The notes beneath the pieces were generated by a model. That model saw nothing but the letters and a program-made list of their open reading frames with translations, had not been told where the DNA came from and did not search any database. Positions 6,741 to 12,842 of a DNA stretch of 12,842 nt are shown in pieces. This DNA comes from an uncultured Peptococcaceae bacterium (lineage in GTDB: Bacteria > Bacillota > Dehalobacteriia > UBA7702), in contig CALFRX010000349.1 of NCBI GenBank assembly GCA_937919295.1, forward strand, positions 1 to 12,842, given 5' to 3'. Position 1 is the first letter of the stretch, and every line of letters begins with the position of its first letter. The position numbers and the translations under genes were made by a program.

Positions 6741-6872
6741 ATCACCAAATCACATTGATTGGTCGCAACTGCGGATTAATCTGGTTTTCTCCAAAAAATC
6801 CGTTATCATTGTACATATTTTCGATGACTTCATTCATGTTTCCAGCCTTTCCTGTTACATCCGTGTCACAAA

Positions 6873-7074
6873 GATATGGTAGCGGAACAAAAATCAAGAA
6901 CCACCTATGATAACATTCTGCGCTTCGTCGATGATCCCGATGTCAAAGACGCTATTCGTTTTTTAAGAGCCCGTGAGCGTGTTCTATCAACGCTTCGGTG
7001 AAAGTCTGCAAATCGTCGTCGACAACCTGAATCAGCACAATTTTTATGCCATTAATCCGGCGTTTAACTTGTAA
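6873..7074 (+). pseudogene. cotJC: Spore coat manganese-catalase CotJC, frameshifted 3' remnant
   Basis: Only the C-terminal third of a CotJC-like protein (manganese-catalase fold, spore coat) remains. From 6873 it reads DMVAEQKSRTTYDNILRF then VDDPDVKDAIRFLRARE, matching the family's EDIAAEEKARATY and DDPD...LRFLRERE. Near 6978-6982 the frame shifts by +1, after which FYQRFGESLQIVVDNLNQHN and FYAINPAFNL run to TAA 7072-7074. The family normally has about 190-200 residues and begins well upstream; those parts are gone. With no start codon, a lost 5' end and a frameshift it cannot be functional. It points to an ancestor that made spores. The intact terminator just behind it is probably its own. 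Confidence 0.75.
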
Positions 7075-7079
7075 TAAAC

Positions 7080-7122
7080 AAAACGACGCTTTAAAGAATT
7101 AATTCGAAAGCGTCGTTTTTTT
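7080..7122. terminator. Bidirectional terminator between cotJC remnant and SLH gene
   Basis: AAAACGACGCTTT (7080-7092) pairs perfectly with AAAGCGTCGTTTT (7107-7119), a 13-bp stem with a 14-nt loop. A T-run (7116-7122) follows on the plus strand, and TTTTGTTTATT follows on the minus strand. It can end transcripts from both the plus-strand cotJC remnant and the convergent minus-strand SLH gene, whose stop is 48 nt away. Confidence 0.88.
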
Positions 7123-7169
7123 ATTATTCAGCAACGGCCGTGCATACGCCGCGCCGCTCAAACTTTGTT

Positions 7170-10052
7170 TTAGTCTGCATGATAAACGAGAAAACGTTCA
7201 ATGATCACGGCAAATTGGACACGGGTAGCGGTACCCGTGGGGCTCAGCTGGGTCGCGGAGGTGCCCGCAACGATTTTATGATCGTAAGCCCAAGCCATCG
7301 CCGTCTGGGCATAGGTGCTGATCTGGCTATAATCGCTGTAACCGGCGATGTGGCTCAGATCGCCGTTGACCGTAATTCCGAGATAAGCGGCATAGCGCGC
7401 CATGATCGTTATCATATCCTGACGACTGATATTGCCGTCTGGATCGAACTTGTTATTACCTACACCGGAGACGATGTTGTTGGCTTTGGCCCAATCAACC
7501 GCTTTGGCATAATAAGCACTGTCTGAGACATCACTAAAGCCTGCCGCAGCAGCTTTAGGTTCTTCTTCCAGCCTCCAAAGAATCGCAACCAACATGCCTC
7601 TGGTCAGCTGGGCGTCGGGACTAAACTTACCATTACCGGTACCCTGGAGCAAACCCCGTGCTGCAACAAAGGCGATATTGTTTGCCGCCCAATGGCCGGA
7701 AATATCAGAGAAGGATTGACTGTTGTCGACGAGCTGCAAGGTGGCGCTGCCGGACAACGGTACGATCACTCTGTATTTGGGGCTTACCGTTACTGTTGAG
7801 GTAGTAATATTACTCACCATCACGGCCTTTTTGAGTAGAGTTTTGGTATTGTCATCATTCTTTTTCATGACAACCGTACTTTTGGTAATGCCGTCGGCGG
7901 CAAATTTCACGGTAATTGCTCCAAGCTGGTCAAGCACCGTATCGCCGTTCTTGATCGTCACTTTGATTGTGTTGTCATCGCCCTGTTCGACTGTGATCAT
8001 GATGGGGCCATCCCCCGCGTTGTTCAACGCGATTAACGCCGCATTGGACAAGGTCACGTCACCAAGAGCGGTGGAGAAAGTCAATTTCGCCGTGGTTTTA
8101 CCAAGCAGATCGTTAAGCGTCGTTTTACTCATGGTAAGGACAACGGCAGTGGCAGCGTCGTCATTTTCCGGAGCGATCACGATCTCTGTTGCGCCGTCGC
8201 TTTTTGCGGCGTCGGCCAGATTACTTACGGTGTCATCTCCAAGGGTGACGGTAGCGATTTGATTGGCCACCGTGGCATCGGGTTTCAGCGTCGTTACCTT
8301 TTCTTCCGTTTTCGGCAGAATGGCCGCGTCTTCCAAAGCTTTGATGGTTGTTTCCGCAGCCGTCAGTTTGTTCAGCGTTGGCGCGGAAACCTTGGCTTTT
8401 TGGCCGTCACTCAAGGCATCGTATGCTGTACGAGCCGATGTTACAGCGTCTTTATTATCCAAGGTGATGGTGGCGGGCAAGGTGTTGATCTGGTTGGTCA
8501 CAGCCGTACTCGGCGCATCCGTTAACGTTTCGATGGTTTTTTCAGCCTCGGTCAATTTGCGGAGCGTTGTTGCCGTTACGTAGGCTTGCTGCACTTCGGT
8601 GAGACCGTCAAAAGCGACCCGCGCTTTTTCCACGGCATCCTGATCGTCTAAGGTAATGGTTGCAGGCAGAGCGTTGATGCGGGCGATCACGGCGTTGGCC
8701 GCTAATTCGTCTTCTACCGGATCGGGGGTCGCCGTAAATTTGTCGGTCATATCAAACAACACGTTTTTGCTATCGGTAAAGCGGTCGTAGGCAATAAGGG
8801 CAAGCACCCCTTGTTCCGTGGCGGTTTTCGTGATGATTCCCGTGTCCTCACTGCCAAAGGCGCCGGTGGCTTTATCATAATAGATCATAAGAGCGGTCAA
8901 TGCCTGATAATCGTCGCTGTCGGCATCAATGCCGAGGGTCGAGAGGACGGCAACAACCTGGCCGCAGACTTCTGCATTGCCGTAGTGATTAGAAGTTTGG
9001 CTCTTGATCGCGGCGAGCGCTTGATCTACCATGGCCTGGAGTTCGGTGTAAGTCGTCACGCTACCCAACGCCATAAATTTCGCCTGATCTTGATAGCAGG
9101 GCGCCAGAGCTTCTAATACTTGGGCGTTGGTGGCAAGATCAAAATCGCCGCCGCTTTCAGCCCAGCCGCCGCCACTTAACTGATCCGCGTATAATGCGTC
9201 AATGATCGCCGCACGTACCGCTTTGCCGCTGTTGGGCATGTAGTTTGCGCTGTCGAGGGCGAGAAGCGTAAGCGCCTGATCGGTGTTGTTTTGGAAAGTG
9301 ACGGTGTAGTTGTCGCCGTCTTGCGTGAGCAACGGCGTGACCAAGTCATAGGTCTTCGCGCCGGTATCAAAGGTGGAAGCATCCTTGCCCAGTGCGGTCA
9401 AGGCAAGAATCACACGGCTATAAGTCGCAAAGTGATCCTTATCGAAGGTGCCGTCGTTGGTCTTAACGATATCTTTGATATTTGTCAGATAGGTATTGTA
9501 CCAAGCATCGTTATTGATGCCACCTCGGGCTAAGGCGAGAACGGCCCATTCGCCGTCGGTATTTCCGTAGGCGGGATTTTGGACGTTGGTTTGGAGATAC
9601 GTCAATACTTTAGCCATGGCCTTTTCATAATCGGCAGGCCACGCATAGCCGAGATTGGCAAGGGCGTCTTTCAGCGCCGTGAGCTTATCGGTATAAGCCA
9701 GGGTGATCTTATCCTTCTGCCACTGGGCAAGGCCGTTATAGGCGTCGGTGGCGTCGTATACCGCGTCTACGTCGCTGAGCTGGACTTTATCGGCAGCGGG
9801 TAAAGCGATAATCATGCCTTTGACGGTTTCGATCAACTGCAAATCGTCCATGCGCTGTAAGAGACCGTTGAGTTTATCCGTATTGGTCACTTTGGCCTGA
9901 TCGCTTTTCCTTAAAGTATCATAATACGTCTTTGCAAAATCGATGCCGTTCTGATCGGTTAAGGTGGCATTTGCCACGGCAGGCAAAGCGTCGATCAGGG
10001 AGATCAACTGATTGACAGAATCGTCATCATCGCCGACAAGGATCCTGCTCAT
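7170..10052 (-). CDS. SLH-domain surface protein with helical repeats and prenyltransferase-like barrel (probably 3' part of a frameshifted gene)
   Basis: The open frame codes for 960 residues. Order: two ~60-residue helical modules (about 12-72 and 73-136), an alpha/alpha-barrel region resembling prenyltransferase/squalene-cyclase repeats (about 137-445; EWAVLALARGG, YSRVILALTALG, GGGWAESGGDFDLATNAQVL), two more helical modules (about 450-512 and 513-575, sharing NALPATITL/NTLPATITL), a beta-rich region (576-780), and three SLH domains (from 781: FSDISGHWA; 839: FSDVSDSAYY; 905: YSDYSQISTY) that would anchor it to cell-wall polymer. The N-terminus lacks a signal peptide and ATG 10052 has no usable ribosome site. 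It overlaps by 26 nt the upstream frame that does have a signal peptide, in a +1 phase. It is therefore most likely the continuation of that gene, disrupted by a frameshift, a deletion or a sequence error. Confidence 0.85.
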   Translation of the reverse strand: MSRILVGDDDDSVNQLISLIDALPAVANATLTDQNGIDFAKTYYDTLRKSDQAKVTNTDKLNGLLQRMDDLQLIETVKGMIIALPAADKVQLSDVDAVYDATDAYNGLAQWQKDKITLAYTDKLTALKDALANLGYAWPADYEKAMAKVLTYLQTNVQNPAYGNTDGEWAVLALARGGINNDAWYNTYLTNIKDIVKTNDGTFDKDHFATYSRVILALTALGKDASTFDTGAKTYDLVTPLLTQDGDNYTVTFQNNTDQALTLLALDSANYMPNSGKAVRAAIIDALYADQLSGGGWAESGGDFDLATNAQVLEALAPCYQDQAKFMALGSVTTYTELQAMVDQALAAIKSQTSNHYGNAEVCGQVVAVLSTLGIDADSDDYQALTALMIYYDKATGAFGSEDTGIITKTATEQGVLALIAYDRFTDSKNVLFDMTDKFTATPDPVEDELAANAVIARINALPATITLDDQDAVEKARVAFDGLTEVQQAYVTATTLRKLTEAEKTIETLTDAPSTAVTNQINTLPATITLDNKDAVTSARTAYDALSDGQKAKVSAPTLNKLTAAETTIKALEDAAILPKTEEKVTTLKPDATVANQIATVTLGDDTVSNLADAAKSDGATEIVIAPENDDAATAVVLTMSKTTLNDLLGKTTAKLTFSTALGDVTLSNAALIALNNAGDGPIMITVEQGDDNTIKVTIKNGDTVLDQLGAITVKFAADGITKSTVVMKKNDDNTKTLLKKAVMVSNITTSTVTVSPKYRVIVPLSGSATLQLVDNSQSFSDISGHWAANNIAFVAARGLLQGTGNGKFSPDAQLTRGMLVAILWRLEEEPKAAAAGFSDVSDSAYYAKAVDWAKANNIVSGVGNNKFDPDGNISRQDMITIMARYAAYLGITVNGDLSHIAGYSDYSQISTYAQTAMAWAYDHKIVAGTSATQLSPTGTATRVQFAVIIERFLVYHAD

Positions 10053-10800
10053 GCCCTGCCGTTTTATCGCTACCGTTATCAGTCCCTACAATTAGATAAT
10101 CTTTGCATACAAAAGAGCCGGCCCAATAAAAACCTCCGGCATGGCTATACGTCCAAGTTGCGGTCTTTTCTTCTTTTGTATTTGCGGGATCGTCATCGGT
10201 GACATCGATACAAACATAAATGCTGCTTTTTGTTTCCGACTGCCAAAAACCGGTATAAACATAGCCGTCATAGTAGGAAATGGGACAATTTGCCTGCCCT
10301 TGATCGGGATCATGGTAGACCCATAAGGATTTCAGCGTTTTGGCGTCAAAGGCTTCCACTCCTGTATTCAGGGTAACAAATATCATGCCGTTACCAAATG
10401 TCGGTGGCGTCACATTAAAACCGAGAGTGCCCGCAAGATCTCCGGAAGCCACAACCTCGCCGCTCACCGTATCCATTTTAATTATCTTATTTTTTGCGGT
10501 AAAAACGAGACAATTATCTACAATGATGGGTGAGCTCGGAGCCCCACTGGACCAATCGCTTCCTTCAACGCCCTTGGCCGCCCAGTAAAGACAGGTCTGA
10601 TCCGCCGAGGTGGGCGTTAAAGAATCGACAACGGCATTATTTGCATCGTTGCCTCTAAAACTGGGCCAGGAAGATGAAAGGTCCCCGGTGGTTTCCGCCA
10701 TAATTCCCTGAACGTCAAAACCAATAAAACATACTGTGGTCATCAGTATGAAACAAAGTGACAACCATGCTCTTTTGTGCTCTTTCAGATAATTGTTCAT
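10027..10800 (-). CDS. Secreted PQQ-like beta-propeller protein, truncated (probable 5' part of the SLH gene)
   Basis: The product is 257 residues from ATG 10800, which has a strong AAGGAGG at 10809-10815. The N-terminus is a signal peptide: basic NNYLKEHKR, hydrophobic AWLSLCFILMTTVCFIGF, likely cleavage after GIMA near residue 35. Then come WPSFRGNDANNAV and blades of a PQQ-like propeller (SSPIIVDNCLVFTAKNKIIK, MDTVSGEVVASGDL, GNGMIFVTLNTGVEAFDAKT, DGYVYTGFWQS, DYLIVGTDNGSD). Only three to four blades are present; seven or eight are needed to close a propeller. After GTDNGSDKTAGHEQD it breaks into PCRR and TGA (10029-10027). The next frame down begins inside this end, so the pair looks like one cell-surface gene that has lost several blades and its phase. 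It may still yield a secreted fragment. Confidence 0.75.
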   Translation of the reverse strand: MNNYLKEHKRAWLSLCFILMTTVCFIGFDVQGIMAETTGDLSSSWPSFRGNDANNAVVDSLTPTSADQTCLYWAAKGVEGSDWSSGAPSSPIIVDNCLVFTAKNKIIKMDTVSGEVVASGDLAGTLGFNVTPPTFGNGMIFVTLNTGVEAFDAKTLKSLWVYHDPDQGQANCPISYYDGYVYTGFWQSETKSSIYVCIDVTDDDPANTKEEKTATWTYSHAGGFYWAGSFVCKDYLIVGTDNGSDKTAGHEQDPCRR

Positions 10801-10897
10801 TGCAATCCTCCTTTTATTAAAAATAAATGTACGCATCATATAAATAAAATAGACTCGAAAGCTTTGCTCCATGTATCAGGCGCTTTCCCCTGGCCGT

Positions 10898-10924
10898 AGC
10901 CGAGGTTGCAAAACATCCTCGGCT
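10898..10924. repeat. Inverted repeat between SLH remnant and PQQ gene
   Basis: AGCCGAGG (10898-10905) and CCTCGGCT (10917-10924) form an 8-bp GC-rich stem with an 11-nt loop. On the minus strand no T-run follows, so it is a poor terminator for the SLH remnant that ends 18 nt upstream; on the plus strand a short CTTTAT follows. It could slow or end read-through in either direction. Confidence 0.55.
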
Positions 10925-10941
10925 CTTTATCACAATCCGGC

Positions 10942-11357
10942 TTATTCATTTGTAAATCTCATGAAGATCCCCGCAACTTGCGCTCGTGTAGCGTTGCCAT
11001 CGGGAAAAAACGTCGTTGCGGTCATATCTGTAATGCGTTTTTCACCAACGGCCCACTTCATCGCATCCTCCGCCCAGAAGCTAATCTTTGAAGAGTCGGT
11101 AAACGCCGACAAATCAGCACGATTTGTCACGTCGTTACCTTTGTATCTTGCGTAGTTAACAGAATCACCACAATCTGTTCCCTGGTGATGTTGTCGTTTG
11201 TGACAAACAAACCATCGCCGTAGCCGAAAATGATTTTATTATCACTGGCCCAAATGACTGTATCGGTGTACCATTGACCGTCCTGAACATCTCTAAAGCC
11301 GTTCTTACCGTTAACCGCAGCTTTGCCGCCGAGACGATACAAAACGATTACCAATGG
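10942..11357 (-). pseudogene. Remnant of a second SLH-domain protein, frameshifted
   Basis: The minus strand encodes the end of an SLH triplet. The first frame (11354-11127) reads VIVLYRLGGKAAVNGKNGFR then DVQDGQWYTDTVIWASDNKI and NITREQIVVILL. At about 11155-11162 (GTTAAC) one base appears lost; in the next frame the sequence continues NYARYKGNDVTNRADLSAFT, DSSKISFWAEDAMKWAV and ATRAQVAGIFMRFTNE, ending TAA 10944-10942. REQ..ILFNYARYKG across the break is the normal SLH junction, so restoring one base rejoins it. On the 5' side a stop (TAA) lies just before codon TTG 11354, and the rest of the gene, including its signal peptide, is missing. An IS3-family end lies 50 bp upstream, the likely cause of truncation. 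Most probably nonfunctional. Confidence 0.8.
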
Positions 11358-11409
11358 TTACCCTTCACCCCCTTTTTGAATCTCTGCTTTAAATACGCGT
11401 TATCCGGCA

Positions 11410-11434
11410 TGAGGCGCTCCCATTTATTGGACCA
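11410..11434. repeat. Probable right terminal repeat of the IS3-family element
   Basis: The sequence starting TGAGGCGCTCCCATTTATTG lies 25 nt beyond the end of the transposase tail region and begins with TG, as IS3-family ends do. Read outward on the minus strand it ends GCGCCTCA. Similar AATAAATGGG ends are familiar from IS407-like elements. I found no matching left repeat in the window, so the element is one-sided. Confidence 0.5.
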
Positions 11435-11458
11435 GACTCAGAGTTAAAAACAAAGGTT

Positions 11459-12190
11459 CTAAACGGCGATATTGGCTTGTTTCTTGGCAAAATCGGCTGG
11501 CGTGAGGCATGTTAGTACGCTGTGAGGACGGAACTCATTATAGTCCGTTCTCCAACGTTCAATCTTCTCCCTGGCATCTTCCAGAAACATAAACCACTTC
11601 GCATTCAGGCACTCATCCCGAAACGAACCGTGGAACGATTCTATGTAGGCGTTATCTGTGGGCGTTCCAGGTCTTGAATAATCCAGCCGGACATGATTAA
11701 AGAACGCCCGGGCGTCCAGTGCCTTGGATATAACCTCAGGGCCGTTATCTACTTTAATTCGCCCGGGAAGACCCCTTGTTTGCCGCATCTGATCCAATGC
11801 GGCAGCTACCTCTTCACCGGTGATTTTCTTATCCACATGCAGAGCCAGGCACTCCCGACTGCACAGGTCGATCAAGGTAAGCGTACGGAATCTTTTCCCA
11901 TTATACAATTGATCACTGACAAAGTCCATCGCCCAGCATTCATTCAGAGCACTGGGTATTTCTGCTATCGGTATTCTACTTGTACTCTTCTGGCGCCGTT
12001 TCGTCTTTTGTCGCAGGTTCAGTCCTTCTTCACGATACAGTCTATATACGCACTTGTGGTTTATTTCCCAGCCTTCACGAAGCAGAAGGACATGGATACG
12101 ACGATAGCCGTACCTGATCCAAACCTTTGCTATTTCTCGAATCCTCTTCCTCTTTTTAGGGCGTGGTAAAACTCTCTTTTCTTTTCTCTT
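11459..12190 (-). pseudogene. IS3-family transposase OrfB, 5'-truncated
   Basis: DDE transposase of the IS3 family (IS407-like by feel). The frame is open from 12190 to the stop at 11461-11459 and recognisable from about 12169: RIREIAKVWIRYGYRRIHVL, then LLREGWEINHKCVYRLYREE, a basic stretch, and the catalytic core WAMDFVSDQL, VDNGPEVISKALDARAFFNH and NAYIESFHGSFRDECLN, ending in RWRTDYNEFRPHS. The triad D, D, E is intact with exactly 35 residues between the second D and E (DD35E). About 50 N-terminal residues are missing: upstream of 12169 the frame runs into Lys/Glu/Arg codons of a low-complexity tract and a stop at 12193-12191. No OrfA and no left repeat are seen. There is an internal ATG at 11929, but a protein from there would start at the catalytic core. 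Inactive remnant. Confidence 0.85.
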
Positions 12191-12262
12191 TTATCTCTTT
12201 ATTTCTTCTTCTTTCTTCTTTTCTTTTGGTACTTTTCTTTTCTTCTTTCTTTTTCTCTATTT
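12168..12262. repeat. Polypyrimidine tract with a 19-nt mirror repeat (H-DNA-type)
   Basis: About 95 bp of almost pure C/T on the plus strand. Around the centre GGTAC (12228-12232) the arms are mirror images: reading outward to the right from 12233 gives TTTTCTTTTCTTCTTTCTT (to 12251), and reading outward to the left from 12227 gives the same 19 letters (to 12209). Beyond this the two sides remain similar. A homopurine-homopyrimidine mirror repeat is the classical requirement for an intramolecular triplex. It starts exactly where transposase similarity ends. Confidence 0.85.
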
Positions 12263-12660
12263 GCGTTAAGCAAAGAACCTCGTCACACATAACCCCTATA
12301 ACATTTCACCCCCGATTGAATGAATTGTTTATGAATGATTGATTTTATTTAAGCAAAAGGTTGACCGCCTATATTGTACCCCGTCATAAAAACAATCAAG
12401 TGTTTACATAAAAGCTTTTTGAAATGGTGATTTTATTTGGGGGGCACTATATATATACATGTTACCCGGGGATAAAGAGGGGTACCCCCCCCCACCCGTC
12501 CAGGCATTTGTCAGACTGCTACGATATATATGCGATCGCTAACGTGTAAGCGCCTAAAAGCAGGGGGAGGAGGGGGAAACCACACCGACGGCAAGGGGAG
12601 GAGAGAGAAGACAACCCAATCTCGCTAATCAATCATTAGCCTTGACGCTCTGAATCTCAA
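12263..12660. other. Gene-free region of odd composition
   Basis: No coding frame, RNA gene or conserved site recognised. It holds homopolymer-rich pieces: G6 (12439-12444), C9 (12485-12493), GGGGTACCCC, CCCGGG, a TATATATA run, and purine-rich GGGGGAGGAGGGGG (12563-12576) followed by GAGGAGAGAGAAG. TTGACC (12361-12366) with TCATAA 17 nt on is a weak promoter-like pair with nothing coding behind it. The look is unlike the rest of the window and may reflect rearranged or poor-quality sequence. Confidence 0.5.
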
Positions 12661-12663
12661 TAA

Positions 12664-12706
12664 AAAAATGGCGTGTTGAACTTTTGTTGAACTTTTCGCC
12701 ATTTTT
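12664..12706 (-). terminator. Hairpin terminator with a repeated loop
   Basis: AAAAATGGCG (12664-12673) pairs with CGCCATTTTT (12697-12706), 10 bp. On the minus strand the stem is followed by a T-run (12668-12662), so it would stop transcripts coming from the tRNA side. The 23-nt loop is two exact copies of TGTTGAACTTT (12674-12684, 12685-12695) plus one T. Confidence 0.7.
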
Positions 12707-12745
12707 GAACACTTTATAAACAAATGATAATACTATTGGCAAGGG

Positions 12746-12772
12746 AAAAACCGCACCATAAGTGCGGTTTTT
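12746..12772 (-). terminator. Terminator of the tRNA transcript
   Basis: AAAAACCGCAC (12746-12756) and GTGCGGTTTTT (12762-12772) form a perfect 11-bp stem with a 5-nt loop, with A/T runs on both sides. It starts 5 nt after the tRNA 3' end on the minus strand, so it is the natural first terminator of the tRNA gene. The symmetric form could act in both directions. Confidence 0.85.
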
Positions 12773-12776
12773 GTTT

Positions 12777-12842
12777 TGGTTGCGGAGACAGGATTTGAAC
12801 CTGCGACCTCCGGGTTATGAGCCCGACGAGCTGCCAGCTGCT
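12777..12842 (-). tRNA. tRNA-Met (CAT), initiator type, 5' end cut by window edge
   Basis: The minus strand gives 66 nt of a tRNA, including an encoded CCA (12779-12777), acceptor 3' strand CTCCGCAA, T-loop GGTTCAAATCC, and anticodon CAT (12819-12817) in the arm GTCGGGCTCATAACCCG. The three consecutive G-C pairs (GGG/CCC) at the base of the anticodon loop are the hallmark of initiator tRNA-fMet. The D-arm piece AGCAGCTGGCAGCTCGTC is present. About 11 nt of the 5' end lie outside the window. Confidence 0.93.

Noticed and set aside
7723..8583. Plus-strand open frames opposite the SLH gene
   Set aside because: They are shadows of the minus-strand 960-codon gene, which has clear domains; the mirrored frames have none.
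11693..12169. 158-codon plus-strand open frame over the transposase
   Set aside because: Antisense to OrfB, whose DD35E residues are on the minus strand.
12563..12598. G-quadruplex in GGGGGAGGAGGGGG and the nearby GGGG
   Set aside because: Only three runs of three or more G within a reasonable distance; the third is separated by 18 nt, so a stable four-run quadruplex is not supported.
1..12842. CRISPR array or rRNA genes
   Set aside because: No regularly spaced direct repeats and no rRNA-like sequence seen in the window.

Overview
The window looks like chromosomal DNA of a motile Bacillota (Firmicutes) bacterium. The late flagellar cluster flgM-flgN-flgK-flgL-(DUF6470 gene)-fliW-csrA beside a flagellin gene is the arrangement known from Bacillus and clostridia. 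S-layer-homology (SLH) proteins point to a cell wall with a surface layer. A broken cotJC spore-coat gene suggests spore-forming ancestry. I cannot name a genus.

Layout. 1-542 (minus) is the N-terminal two thirds or less of a flagellin gene, cut by the window edge. A divergent control region (543-872) separates it from a tight plus-strand operon of seven genes (873-6047), which ends at a strong terminator (6046-6095). 6096-7075 is decayed DNA: a possible IS end, an IS3-type transposase scrap and a frameshifted 3' end of cotJC with its terminator still in place. 7170-10800 (minus) holds two overlapping reading frames that look like the two halves of one secreted SLH protein: a signal peptide with an incomplete PQQ-like propeller, then out of frame the helical repeats, a prenyltransferase-like barrel and three SLH domains. 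10942-11357 (minus) is a frameshifted remnant of a second SLH gene. 11410-12190 (minus) is an IS3-family element with its right end and catalytic residues present but its 5' part missing. From 12168 the sequence becomes low complexity, including a long polypyrimidine mirror repeat, then gene-free DNA, then two hairpin terminators and an initiator tRNA-Met running off the right edge.

How it works together. FlgM holds sigma-28 in check until the hook is complete. FlgN escorts FlgK and FlgL, the hook-filament junction proteins. FliW and CsrA form the partner switch that couples flagellin translation to flagellin secretion. The flagellin leader carries what looks like a full CsrA target: a 9-bp hairpin presenting AAGGA in its loop and a second AUGGA overlapping the Shine-Dalgarno sequence. 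So the regulator, its antagonist and the target appear within 6 kb.

The most notable observations are the CsrA target in the flagellin leader, a perfect 28-bp palindrome inside the 3' end of csrA, the frameshifted PQQ/SLH gene pair, and the 19-nt-arm mirror repeat with H-DNA potential. I did not find convincing evidence of an entirely new system.
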